A stretch of 55,399 nucleotides of DNA from Sodaliphilus sp050873765 (GTDB taxonomy: Bacteria; Bacteroidota; Bacteroidia; Bacteroidales; Muribaculaceae): assembly GCA_050873765.1 (NCBI GenBank), contig JBNMJK010000007.1, positions 1 through 55,399 of the forward strand, in the 5' to 3' direction. The notes under the pieces are model-generated. The model made no database searches. It was not told the DNA's origin and saw nothing but the letters and a program-made list of their open reading frames with translations. This document shows positions 8,423 to 16,231 of the stretch, in pieces; the stretch's first letter is position 1; each line of letters opens with the position of its first letter. A program made the position numbers and the translations under genes.

Positions 8423-8446
8423 AATTACTACTGGCTTATTTTGGTG

Positions 8447-8479
8447 CAAATATACGATAATAGATTGATATTTTCCAAA
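8447..8479 (-). promoter_or_regulatory. Promoter of ATPase 2
   Basis: On the minus strand TTTG (8476-8479) and TATATTTG (8447-8454) are separated by 21 bp, matching the Bacteroidetes -33/-7 pattern. The start codon is at 8422, giving a leader of roughly 20 nt. The repeat array begins about 24 bp upstream. Confidence 0.7.
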
Positions 8480-8502
8480 GTTTTTTCGATATTTTTGCAG
8501 GA

Positions 8503-8666
8503 TTTGGCGGAGAATTGATGCAGCGTTTGGCGGTTTTTTGTTGAATTTGATGCAGCGTTTGGCGGAGAATTGATGCAGCGTTTGGCGGAGAATTGATGCA
8601 GCGTTTGGCGGTTTTTTGTTGAATTTGATGCAGCGTTTGGCGGAGAATCGTTGCAGCGTTTGGCGG
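8503..8666. repeat. TTTGGCGG array with 23/32-bp periodicity
   Basis: The octamer TTTGGCGG occurs seven times, starting at 8503, 8526, 8558, 8581, 8604, 8636 and 8659. Spacings are 23, 32, 23, 23, 32, 23 bp, so the array is a duplicated 78-bp block (23+32+23). The 23-bp unit is TTTGGCGGAGAATTGATGCAG-like; the 32-bp unit has TTTTTTGTTGAATT in place of AGAA. It lies directly upstream of the ATPase 2 promoter, and an eighth copy lies past the gene's stop. It is not a CRISPR array: there are no unique spacers. Confidence 0.92.
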
Positions 8667-8689
8667 TGGATTTTGGGTGTGGGTATAAG

Positions 8690-8738
8690 AAAAGTGGCTT
8701 CTGAGCACATGATGATGAGTGCATCGGAAGCCACTTTT
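8690..8738 (-). terminator. Bidirectional hairpin terminator
   Basis: AAAAGTGGCTTC (8690-8701) pairs perfectly with GAAGCCACTTTT (8727-8738), with an inner GCAC/GTGC helix. It lies just past the stop of the FKBP gene ending at 8761 and ends in T runs on both strands. Confidence 0.85.
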
Positions 8739-8760
8739 GTGCTTTTTTGGAGGGAGCGTT

Positions 8761-9729
8761 TTAGCGCTTCTTTCCCTTAGGCTTGGGCATACTTCCAGCT
8801 TTCACGTTTTTGGCCTTTACGCCTTTTTTGCCGTTAGCTGCCGCTGTGGTCTTTTCAACAGCTTTGGCCTTAGGCTCGAAGGTTTCGATTTCAAATACAA
8901 GCGTTTCGCCTGGATTGATGGCGTACTCGCCATTCTGCCGACGGCCAGTGCCCATGTCGCCATAGGCAATGTCGCTTGGGAGCACGGCAATCATCTTGGC
9001 GCCTGGGCTCATCATCATCACGGCCTCCTTGAAGCCAGCCACCACGCGTCCAGTGTTGAGGGCGGTGGTGTCGCGGCTCTTGTCGAAGATTGAGCCATCC
9101 ACATGCTTGCCCGTGTAGAGCATCTGCACGTCTTCATTGTCGCCATAGTTCTTGCCGTTGCCTTTGCGCACCATTTTATAGACCAGGCCAGAGGCAGTTT
9201 TTGTGTAGCCCTCATTTGAGGCGAGCAGCTTGGCGATGTAATCCTCGCCAGCCTTCTTCATGGCAATGGTCTTTGGGCTGAAGGTGCGTGCCATCAGTTC
9301 AGTGTTCTGCTCAAGCACCTTCATGTCGCTGTAGGCTTTGCCCACTGCGCTTTGCTCAATCCCCTTCTGTGCCACAGCCTCTTTCAGGGCGTTCACCATC
9401 ACGTCTTTGCTGACCGTAATGCCGCTTTGAAGTTTGTTCTGCATCATTTTGCGAGTCAGTTCCATACCCACCGACAAGCCATCCATGTAGCCATGGTTGG
9501 TGGTGTCGGCCTGCATCACAAGGTCGAAAGCCTTAAAAAAGTCGTCGATGTTGATGTTCTTCTCTTGCTCGCCCATGTAGGAGAGTACCATGCCAAAATA
9601 TTTGCCGTAGGCCTTGCTCAAGGAGTCTTGTTGCGCCTTGAACTCGGCTTCTGTGGGCGTAGTGGCAGCAGTGGCAGTCTGCATACCCATTGCCATCAGC
9701 ATAGCGATGGCTAAAATCATTTTTTTCAT
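8761..9729 (-). CDS. Periplasmic FKBP-type prolyl isomerase with basic tail
   Basis: 322 residues. Signal peptide at 1-21 (ending ATA or TAA), an FKBP N-terminal dimerisation domain (about 30-165, QDSLSKAYGKYFG through LMARTF), and a C-terminal FKBP catalytic domain (about 180-285; SGLVYKMVRKGNG, DGSIFDKS, SPGAKMIAVLPSDIAYGD, ETLVFEIE). After the domain comes a Lys-rich tail of about 35 residues ending KPKGKKR, unusual among its three neighbours and possibly used to bind nucleic acid, lipid or peptidoglycan. It would fold periplasmic or outer-membrane clients at proline bonds. It is the last gene of the four-FKBP run and is followed by a strong hairpin terminator at 8690-8738. Confidence 0.92.
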   Translation of the reverse strand: MKKMILAIAMLMAMGMQTATAATTPTEAEFKAQQDSLSKAYGKYFGMVLSYMGEQEKNINIDDFFKAFDLVMQADTTNHGYMDGLSVGMELTRKMMQNKLQSGITVSKDVMVNALKEAVAQKGIEQSAVGKAYSDMKVLEQNTELMARTFSPKTIAMKKAGEDYIAKLLASNEGYTKTASGLVYKMVRKGNGKNYGDNEDVQMLYTGKHVDGSIFDKSRDTTALNTGRVVAGFKEAVMMMSPGAKMIAVLPSDIAYGDMGTGRRQNGEYAINPGETLVFEIETFEPKAKAVEKTTAAANGKKGVKAKNVKAGSMPKPKGKKR

Positions 9730-9791
9730 TGCTAATTATTATATAAGATAGTTTTTTTGTGTAGTGTGTGATCAACTCTGAATGAAGCGTG

Positions 9792-10316
9792 TTATTGCTG
9801 GGCTGCCGCGTTTGCCAGGCCTTTCGTTTCGATTTTAAACACAAGCGTCTCATTGGGCGCTATGGTCTGGTTGCCGCGCTCACCGTAGGCGATGCTGCCA
9901 GGCAGAATACAGTAGGCCTTGGCCCCCGGGCGCATCATCGTGATCATCTCGCGGAATCCCGGCACCACATTCTGGAGCGGAAAGTCCACCGCCTCGCCAT
10001 GGCTTGAATCGAACACCTCACCATTCACGCGTTTGCCCGTGTAGGCCACCTTCACCACATCGGTAGGCTTGAAAGTGTCGCCGGATCCGGGCTCGGTGAT
10101 TTTATACACCAGCCCCGACTTGGTTTTCTTCAGGGCAGGGTCGGCTTTCATTTGGGCGGCAATAAACGCCTCGCCCTCTTCTGCAGCCGTTTGAATGGTG
10201 CCCAGCTGCTTTTCGAGTGCGGGGTCGAGCTTGGCTTGTTGCTCTTTCTTACCGCAGCCCGTAAGGCCCATCGCCAGCACTGCCGCGCAAATCCATAAAG
10301 CTATTGTAGATTTCAT
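9792..10316 (-). CDS. FKBP-type prolyl isomerase lipoprotein, single domain
   Basis: 174 residues. A lipoprotein signal peptide ends in the lipobox LTGC (Cys near residue 21), so the mature protein should be membrane-anchored. A short linker (to about residue 65) leads into one FKBP catalytic domain (SGLVYKITEPGSG, DGEVFDSS-like NGEVFDSSHGE, RPGAKAYCILPGSIAYGERG, ETLVFKIET). It lacks the FKBP N-terminal dimerisation domain found in the two flanking paralogues. It starts 60 bp downstream of a terminator hairpin (10376-10435), so it probably has its own promoter; the minus-strand sequence TATATTTA upstream is a near match to the -7 box. The gene upstream and downstream are both FKBPs. Confidence 0.92.
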   Translation of the reverse strand: MKSTIALWICAAVLAMGLTGCGKKEQQAKLDPALEKQLGTIQTAAEEGEAFIAAQMKADPALKKTKSGLVYKITEPGSGDTFKPTDVVKVAYTGKRVNGEVFDSSHGEAVDFPLQNVVPGFREMITMMRPGAKAYCILPGSIAYGERGNQTIAPNETLVFKIETKGLANAAAQQ

Positions 10317-10375
10317 ACTGTGAAGCAGATATAAATATATTATGTAATGCGTTATGTCCTTGTTATAAAAGAAAA

Positions 10376-10435
10376 CTTCCTTTCCGTGCGCACAAGCTCG
10401 TTTTGATAGGAGGATTGAAAGCGACGGAAAGGAAG
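10376..10435 (-). terminator. Long hairpin between FKBP genes, terminator-like on the minus strand
   Basis: CTTCCTTTCCGT (10376-10387) pairs perfectly with ACGGAAAGGAAG (10424-10435), with an inner TCGTTTT/GAAAGCGA helix. On the minus strand it is followed by TTTTCTTTT, as expected for an intrinsic terminator after the gene ending at 10520. A second hairpin (CAGAAG...CTTCTG, 10469-10503) precedes it. Confidence 0.75.
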
Positions 10436-10519
10436 ATATGTTTGTTTTATCGTATCATCTTTGCTTAGCAGAAGTCGTCGAGGCCACCGCCTCGCGGCTT
10501 CTGTGGGCTATTCGCATGA

Positions 10520-11401
10520 TTACTGCATGCCACCTTGCATAGCGGCAGCCTGCTCAGCCTGCATTCTCTTCATGTCGGCTTCGGTGGCGATGTTGCCGGT
10601 CTCGATTTCAAACACGAGCGTCTCGTTAGGAGCAATGGTCTGGTTGCCCTGGTTGCCGTAGGCGAGTTTGCCAGGAATGATGCAAGTCACCTTCATGCCC
10701 GGCTTCATGTAAGTGAGCATTTCCACAAAGCCTCTGATAATCTGTGACTCATCTACAGGGAACACCACGGCCTTCTGGCTTTGGTCAAACACGCTGCCAT
10801 CTACGTGCATACCCTTGTATTTCAGCATCACCTGGTCGCCCTTCTTGAAGTTGGCGCCCTTGCCATCTTTCTCCACCTTGTAGAGCACACCTTGAGCAGT
10901 CTTCTTGTAGTTGCCGCTCTTTTCAGCGTCTTTGTAGTATTTTACGCCTTCCTGAGCCTTCTTGCTTGCAGCCTCTTGCTGCACTTTGCCCATCAGCGTT
11001 TGAATAGTGGTCTGGAGAGCCATCATCTTGCCCTGGTCCATACCCTTAGCGTCGGTGAACGCCTTCTTCAGTTCAGCCAGGAAAAGATCCTTGTTGATGT
11101 TCATGCCCTGGTCCTTCATAGCGGAGAAGCTGCTGGCGAGCTGTGCGCCAAACTGCTGTCCCATCTGGAAGCTGCGGGCGTTGAGTGTGGTATCGGCGGA
11201 GAGGGCGCTTTCAAGGCCCTTGAGGAATTCGTCGTAATTCACAGAGTCGGGCGTCTGCTTCACCTGTTCCTTGATGCCATAACCGGCCAGAGTGCCATAG
11301 GCGAGGCTCAAAGAGTCTTCAGTGGGGTTGGTGCCTTCACCTTTCTTGTTGCAGCTTGCCAAAAGTGCCACAGCTGCCAAAATGAAAAGAACTTTTTTCA
11401 T
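10520..11401 (-). CDS. FKBP-type prolyl isomerase lipoprotein with N-terminal domain
   Basis: 293 residues. Lipoprotein signal with lipobox LASC (Cys near residue 17). An FKBP N-terminal domain of the Mip/FkpA type spans about 27-165 (DSLSLAYGTLAGYGIKEQ through TIQTLMGKVQ), followed by the catalytic FKBP domain (about 175-270; GVLYKVEKDGKG, DGSVFDQS, KPGMKVTCIIPGKLAYGNQG, ETLVFEIE). Short Met/Gln-rich C-terminus. It should dimerise through the N-terminal helices and act on envelope proteins. It starts 51 bp after the stop of the cytoplasmic FKBP at 11453 on the same strand, so the two may form an operon that ends at the hairpin at 10376-10435. Confidence 0.93.
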   Translation of the reverse strand: MKKVLFILAAVALLASCNKKGEGTNPTEDSLSLAYGTLAGYGIKEQVKQTPDSVNYDEFLKGLESALSADTTLNARSFQMGQQFGAQLASSFSAMKDQGMNINKDLFLAELKKAFTDAKGMDQGKMMALQTTIQTLMGKVQQEAASKKAQEGVKYYKDAEKSGNYKKTAQGVLYKVEKDGKGANFKKGDQVMLKYKGMHVDGSVFDQSQKAVVFPVDESQIIRGFVEMLTYMKPGMKVTCIIPGKLAYGNQGNQTIAPNETLVFEIETGNIATEADMKRMQAEQAAAMQGGMQ

Positions 11402-11452
11402 AATCGTTTTGTAGAAAAATTTTTATTTTTTTTGTGTTGAGTTTTTTAATGC

Positions 11453-12040
11453 TTATTTCTGTCCCACTTTCAGGAGCTGCACATCGAAGATGAGGGTGGA
11501 GTTGGGCTGGATAGGGCCAGTTCCGTGCTCACCGTAGGCGAGTTCGCTTGGAATGAACAGGCGGTAGGCGGAGCCTTCGCTCATCAGCTGCAGACCCTCT
11601 ACCCAACCGGGAATCACTTGACCCACGGCAAAAGTGGCAGGCTCGCCACGCTCCACAGAGCTGTCGAACACGGTGCCGTCAACGAGGCGTCCGGTGTAGT
11701 GCACGGTCACCACATCGTTAGGACCGGGCTTCTTGCCGTTGCCTTCCTTCACCACCAGGTATTGCAGGCCGCTTGGGGTCACTTTCACGCCCTCCTGTTT
11801 GGCGTTGTTGGCGAGGTATTCCTTACCGGCCTTGGCGTTGATTTCGCCGGCCTTGGCTTGTAGATTGGTAAAATATTCTTGCACCACTTGCTTGGCTTCG
11901 TCATAGGTCATGGCTGGCTTGCCTTCGCCATACACAGCGCGGAGCGCGTCGGCGAAATCATCGGCATTGAGCTTGTCAACGCCAGAACCCTTGAAATTTT
12001 GGCCCATGCTCAGGCCCAATGCATAGCTAAGTTTGTCCAT
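11453..12040 (-). CDS. Cytoplasmic FKBP-type prolyl isomerase (FklB-like)
   Basis: 195 residues with no signal peptide: the protein starts directly with the FKBP N-terminal domain (MDKLSYALGLSMGQNF) and continues into the catalytic domain at about 95-193 (SGLQYLVVKEGNG, DGTVFDSSVERGEP, VGQVIPGWVEGLQLM, SELAYGEHGTGP, STLIFDVQLLKV). This matches E. coli FklB/FKBP22 organisation. It is the only cytoplasmic member of the four-gene cluster and the most promoter-proximal. The minus strand has a -7 match TAACTTTG at 12102-12109 in the intergenic region shared with the divergent sirtuin; no clear -33 was found for it. Confidence 0.93.
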   Translation of the reverse strand: MDKLSYALGLSMGQNFKGSGVDKLNADDFADALRAVYGEGKPAMTYDEAKQVVQEYFTNLQAKAGEINAKAGKEYLANNAKQEGVKVTPSGLQYLVVKEGNGKKPGPNDVVTVHYTGRLVDGTVFDSSVERGEPATFAVGQVIPGWVEGLQLMSEGSAYRLFIPSELAYGEHGTGPIQPNSTLIFDVQLLKVGQK

Positions 12041-12194
12041 GTGTCGTGTAAAATAATGTTCGTAAAAAAGTGTGTATCTAAAATGAATTGTAAATAATAT
12101 GCAAAGTTAAAGTTATTTATAGTTTTGAACGCTATTTTTTGAATAAAAAAGTTTAAATTTGCTGATAGAATACACATTTAAATTGTAATTACAG

Positions 12195-12893
12195 ATGAAA
12201 AACTTGGTTATATCCACAGGCGCGGGCATCAGCGCTGAGAGTGGCATCACCACTTTCCGCGACGCTGGCGGCCTATGGGAAAATTATAAGGTGGAAGACG
12301 TGGCAAGCGCCGAGGGCTTTGCGCGCAATCCCGCCCTCATTCACCAGTTCTACAACGAGCGCCGCAAGCAGTTGCTTGAGGTGGAGCCTAACGCAGCCCA
12401 CCGCGGGCTGGTGGAGCTGGAGAAGTATTTCAATGTGAATGTGATCACGCAGAATGTGGATAATCTGCACGAGCGCGCAGGGTCGGAGCATGTGCTGCAC
12501 CTGCATGGCGAGCTGATGAAAGTGCGCTCGCTTGCCCACCCTGAACGCATCTACACGCTCCCGTGCCAAGAGCTCTCCGACAAGGGGCTGGAAACGAGTG
12601 TCAACACCGTGGACTCCTATGGCGACCATGTGCGCCCCCACATCGTGTTTTTCGGCGAGAACGTGCCCAATTTCGAGCCAGCCTGCCGAATGGCGGCGAA
12701 GGCCGATGTGCTGGTGGTGATTGGCACCACCCTTGTGGTGTATCCTGCCGCCGCCCTGCTTAGCTACGCCCCGCTGGGCACCGAGATTTACTACATCGAC
12801 CCACACCCGGCACAGGTGCCCGATTATGTGCATGTGATTCCGAAGAAGGCCACCGAGGGCGTGGCCGAGCTTATCGACATTCTCACCAAATAA
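12195..12893 (+). CDS. Sirtuin, NAD-dependent protein deacylase (class III/CobB-like), lacking zinc cysteines
   Basis: 232 residues. It removes acyl groups from lysines while consuming NAD+. GAGISAESGITTFR (8-21) and TQNVDN (85-90) bind NAD, His104 in HLHGEL is the catalytic base, and VVIGTTLVVYPAA (about 178-190) lines the nucleotide pocket. Tyr53 and Arg56 in FYNERRKQ match the CobB/SIRT5 residues that accept succinyl-lysine. The four-cysteine zinc module normally between the catalytic His and FFGE is missing: only Cys124 remains in that 45-residue stretch. It lies 23 bp before porX, same strand, so co-transcription is likely. A TAAATTTG -7 box is at 12154-12161, just upstream. Confidence 0.92.
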   Translation: MKNLVISTGAGISAESGITTFRDAGGLWENYKVEDVASAEGFARNPALIHQFYNERRKQLLEVEPNAAHRGLVELEKYFNVNVITQNVDNLHERAGSEHVLHLHGELMKVRSLAHPERIYTLPCQELSDKGLETSVNTVDSYGDHVRPHIVFFGENVPNFEPACRMAAKADVLVVIGTTLVVYPAAALLSYAPLGTEIYYIDPHPAQVPDYVHVIPKKATEGVAELIDILTK

Positions 12894-12916
12894 CACTCAC
12901 CCCAAAGCGCGAGTAT

Positions 12917-14470
12917 ATGACAAACAATAAGGAACAGATTCTTTGGGCCGACGACGAAATCGACCTGCTGAAGCCCCATATTCTGTTTTTGCAGAACAAG
13001 GGCTATGAAGTGACCACCGTGACCAATGGCCGCGATGCGCTCGACGCCATCGCGCAGCAGAATTTCCACCTCATTATCCTCGATGAGAATATGCCCGGCA
13101 TCAGCGGACTGGAGGCGCTTCAGCAAATCAAGATAGCCCAGCCCAACGTGCCTGTGATTATGATCACCAAGAGCGAGGAGGAGAATATCATGAACCAGGC
13201 CATAGGCAGCGAGATTGCCGACTATCTGATTAAGCCCGTGAACCCTATGCAGATTCTGCTCTCCATCAAGAAGAACCTGCACAGCGACGCGCTTGTGGCG
13301 CAGAAGGCCACCAGCGACTATCAGCAGGAGTTTATGGGCATCAGCCAGCAGATAGCCATGGCAAGCTCTATCGACGACTGGTACAGGCTCTACACCACGC
13401 TTGTGCGCTGGGAGCTCACGCTCTCCAATACCGACACGGGCATGGCTGATATGCTGCGCATGCAAAAGAAGGAGGCTAACTCCGCTTTCGCCAAAATGGT
13501 GAAGCGCAGCTACGAGAAGTGGGTCACCACCGACGACCACCCACTGATGAGCAACGAGATTTTCAAGACGCAGATATTCCCGCTGATTGATGCCGGCGAA
13601 AAAGTGTGCTTCATCGTGATCGACAATTTCCGCCTCGACCAGTGGAAAACGATCAGTCCGCTTTTGAGCGACTTCTTCAATGTGGAGAAGGAGGAGCTTT
13701 ACACCGCCATACTCCCCACCGCCACGCAATATGCGCGCAATGCCATTTTCTCCGGGCTGATGCCTATCGACATTGAGCGAATGTTTCCCGACCTGTGGGT
13801 TGACGAGGACGAGGACGAGGGCAAGAACCTCAATGAGGCGCCTCTTATCCAGACGATTCTCGACCGCTACCGCCGCAAGTGCAAATTCTCCTACAATAAG
13901 CTCAACGACTCTGCCGCCGGCGAGCGTCTGGTGCAGCACTTTGCCCAGTTGAAAAATTTCGACCTCAATGTGATTGTGTTCAACTTCGTGGATATCCTAT
14001 CGCACGCGCGCACCGAGAGCAAGATGATTCGCGAGCTGGCCTACACCGACGAGGCCTACCGCTCGCTCACCGTCACCTGGTTCAAGAACAGCTATGTGCT
14101 GGAAATATTCCGCCGCATAGCCGAGCAGGGCTGGAAGATAGTGCTCACCACCGACCACGGCACCACGCGTGTGGATAATGCCATCAAGGTGATTGGCGAC
14201 AAGAACACCAACACCAACCTCCGCTACAAGGTGGGCAAGAACTTGAGCTACAATCCCAAGCAGGTGTATGAAATCAAGCAGCCCAAGCGATTCGGGCTGC
14301 CGCTGCCCAATGTGTCGAGCGCCTACATCTTTGCCACAGGGCACGACTTTTTCGCCTACCCCAACAACTACAACCACTACGTGCAATACTACAACGACAC
14401 CTTCCAGCACGGTGGCATATCGATGGAGGAGATGCTCGTGCCGCTCGTCACCCTCGCCCCCAAACCTTAA
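12917..14470 (+). CDS. porX: PorX-like response regulator with PglZ phosphodiesterase domain
   Basis: 517 residues. A receiver domain (1-120) has the acidic pocket Asp12/Asp13 and the phosphoacceptor Asp56 in LIILDENMPG. After a helical linker, a PglZ/alkaline-phosphatase-fold domain (about 200-515) shows VIDNFRLDQW near 235, PTATQYARN near 267 with the nucleophilic Thr, TTDHGTTRVDNA near 410, and HGGISMEEMLVPL at the end. In Porphyromonas, PorX pairs with the histidine kinase PorY and the sigma factor SigP to control type IX secretion, and acts on oligonucleotides. No PorY or T9SS gene is in this window, so its target here is open. The start codon at 12917 follows the sirtuin by 23 bp. Confidence 0.93.
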   Translation: MTNNKEQILWADDEIDLLKPHILFLQNKGYEVTTVTNGRDALDAIAQQNFHLIILDENMPGISGLEALQQIKIAQPNVPVIMITKSEEENIMNQAIGSEIADYLIKPVNPMQILLSIKKNLHSDALVAQKATSDYQQEFMGISQQIAMASSIDDWYRLYTTLVRWELTLSNTDTGMADMLRMQKKEANSAFAKMVKRSYEKWVTTDDHPLMSNEIFKTQIFPLIDAGEKVCFIVIDNFRLDQWKTISPLLSDFFNVEKEELYTAILPTATQYARNAIFSGLMPIDIERMFPDLWVDEDEDEGKNLNEAPLIQTILDRYRRKCKFSYNKLNDSAAGERLVQHFAQLKNFDLNVIVFNFVDILSHARTESKMIRELAYTDEAYRSLTVTWFKNSYVLEIFRRIAEQGWKIVLTTDHGTTRVDNAIKVIGDKNTNTNLRYKVGKNLSYNPKQVYEIKQPKRFGLPLPNVSSAYIFATGHDFFAYPNNYNHYVQYYNDTFQHGGISMEEMLVPLVTLAPKP

Positions 14471-14536
14471 CCATCCCCCAAACCCCTGCGCCACGGAGCC
14501 AGCCCGCAAGCCAATAAAAAGTTGTGAAAAATAACA

Positions 14537-16099
14537 ATGGAAGAGATTAGAAAATACCCTATCGGAATACAGACTTTTGAGAAAGTGATAGAAGGCCACT
14601 ATGTGTATGTTGATAAAACGAAATATATAGCCGACTTCAAGAGGAGGGGTCTGAAATTTTTGTTTCTGAACCGCCCACGGCGGTTTGGCAAATCGCTGTT
14701 TGCCTCCACGCTCCATTCCTATTACGAAGGCCGTAAGGATTTGTTTGAGGGGCTTGCTTTAAGCGCATATGAAACCGACTGGGTGGCTCACCCTGTGCTT
14801 CATTTTGATATGAGCGGCGCTAAGCACTTTGATAAACGTAGCCTGAACGAATACATTGGTTATCAGCTTTCGGCGTATGAGGAAAAGTATGGCAGCAATC
14901 GTAACGAAACGGAAGCCAATACCCGGCTGACAGGGGTGGTGCGGAGAGCGTATGAAAAAACGGGGCAGAAAGTGGTGGTCATTATTGATGAATACGATGC
15001 CCCACTCCTTGATGTGGTGCATGATGCAGAAAATCTTGCCGATTTGCGACGCACGATGCAGAATTTCTACAGCCCGCTGAAAATGCTCGACCCCTATTTG
15101 GAGTTTGTGTTTATTACTGGCATCACCAAATTTTCGCAGCTGAGCATATTCAGCGAGCTGAACAACCTCTACAACATATCAATGACGGATCAGTACTCTG
15201 CCATTTGTGGCGTGAGCAAGGCGGAACTCACCACCCAGATGAGGCGTGATGTGGAACTGTTTGCCGCTGCACTTGGCAGCAGCTACGACGAAATGCTGGA
15301 GAAGCTCACTGACTACTATGATGGCTATCACTTTAGCGCACATTCTGAAGATGTGTTCAATCCTTTCAGCCTTATCACCGCTATGGCAAGCAAAGAACTG
15401 GGCAGCTACTGGTTTGGCAGCGGCACACCGTCGTATATCATTAATGTGATGAGAAAATTCCATGTGGGCATACGTGATATTGAGCGAAAAGGCACCACGG
15501 TAGATGAGTTCGACGTGTCGCCAGAGCAAATGAGCAGCGCACTGCCCTTGCTCTATCAAAGCGGTTATCTCACCATTAAGCAATACAATCCCGTCACTGG
15601 CCGCTATATTCTCGATTATCCCAATCGGGAAGTGCGCACGGGCATGATGCGCAGCCTCGCTCCCAACTATCTGTCGCCAGTGATGGCCGACAACAATTCC
15701 TTCTTAGGTGATTTCCTCGATTGCTTGTGCAGCCATGATGTGAATGGCGCTCTTGAGCGAATGCGTGCTTATCTGGCTGGTATCAGCAATCGGCTTTCAA
15801 ACAAGTCGGAGCGCGATGTGCAGACGGTGTTCTATCTGATATTCAGCCTCCTTGGCGCACATGTGCGTGTGGAGGAGGAAAGTGCCATAGGCAGAGCAGA
15901 TGTGGTGATTTATATGCCAGACGCCGTATTTGTGATGGAACTGAAATATGATGGTTCGGCAGAGGCCGCTATTAGGCAGATCGACGAGAAGGGCTACCTT
16001 GTGCCTTACTCAGCCAGTGGCCGGCGGCTGTTTAAGATAGGTGTGAACTACGACAGTGCCGCCCGCACATTGAGCGATTGGGTGGTGCGTGAGGAATAA
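14537..16099 (+). CDS. AAA-ATPase-like protein with PD-(D/E)xK nuclease-like domain (ATPase 3)
   Basis: 520 residues. This is the common Bacteroidales family with AAA-ATPase_like (PF09820) and PDDEXK_9 domains. Substrate-like N-terminus (YPIGIQTFEKVIEG, VYVDKT), Walker A RPRRFGKS at 46-53, Walker B VVIIDEYDAPL near 147, and a C-terminal nuclease-like core GRADVVIYM followed by VMELKYDGSAEAA (D, then E-x-K). Unlike the other four ATPases in the window I find no repeat or dyad around it; the 66-bp gap after porX is plain. It may be read from the porX transcript or from a promoter I cannot see. Its biological role is not established. Confidence 0.85.
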   Translation: MEEIRKYPIGIQTFEKVIEGHYVYVDKTKYIADFKRRGLKFLFLNRPRRFGKSLFASTLHSYYEGRKDLFEGLALSAYETDWVAHPVLHFDMSGAKHFDKRSLNEYIGYQLSAYEEKYGSNRNETEANTRLTGVVRRAYEKTGQKVVVIIDEYDAPLLDVVHDAENLADLRRTMQNFYSPLKMLDPYLEFVFITGITKFSQLSIFSELNNLYNISMTDQYSAICGVSKAELTTQMRRDVELFAAALGSSYDEMLEKLTDYYDGYHFSAHSEDVFNPFSLITAMASKELGSYWFGSGTPSYIINVMRKFHVGIRDIERKGTTVDEFDVSPEQMSSALPLLYQSGYLTIKQYNPVTGRYILDYPNREVRTGMMRSLAPNYLSPVMADNNSFLGDFLDCLCSHDVNGALERMRAYLAGISNRLSNKSERDVQTVFYLIFSLLGAHVRVEEESAIGRADVVIYMPDAVFVMELKYDGSAEAAIRQIDEKGYLVPYSASGRRLFKIGVNYDSAARTLSDWVVREE

Positions 16100-16166
16100 G
16101 CGTTCATTATCGCTGTGAGTGTGGGGTGATGGATTGTGTGGGGGCGTGATGGGGCGTGGTGAAAAA

Positions 16167-16198
16167 TTTGATTATGTGGGTTTCTTTCGGTAAATTTG
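16167..16198 (+). promoter_or_regulatory. Promoter of the histidine phosphatase gene
   Basis: TTTG (16167-16170) and TAAATTTG (16191-16198) separated by 20 bp give a full Bacteroidetes -33/-7 match; the ATG at 16232 is about 30 nt past the likely start of transcription. Confidence 0.75.
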
Positions 16199-16231
16199 CA
16201 GAAGAATATCAATAACATTATTACATCAAAC

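Noticed and set aside
8503..8666. CRISPR array
   Set aside because: The units are contiguous and there are no unique spacers or cas genes; periodicity is that of a tandem duplication.
8423..8734. 104-codon N-terminal extension of ATPase 2
   Set aside because: It is the translation of the TTTGGCGG array; a promoter lies inside it and the family begins at the internal ATG.
12824..13939. Minus-strand frame of 371 codons opposite porX
   Set aside because: Antisense shadow of a gene with well-defined receiver and PglZ motifs.
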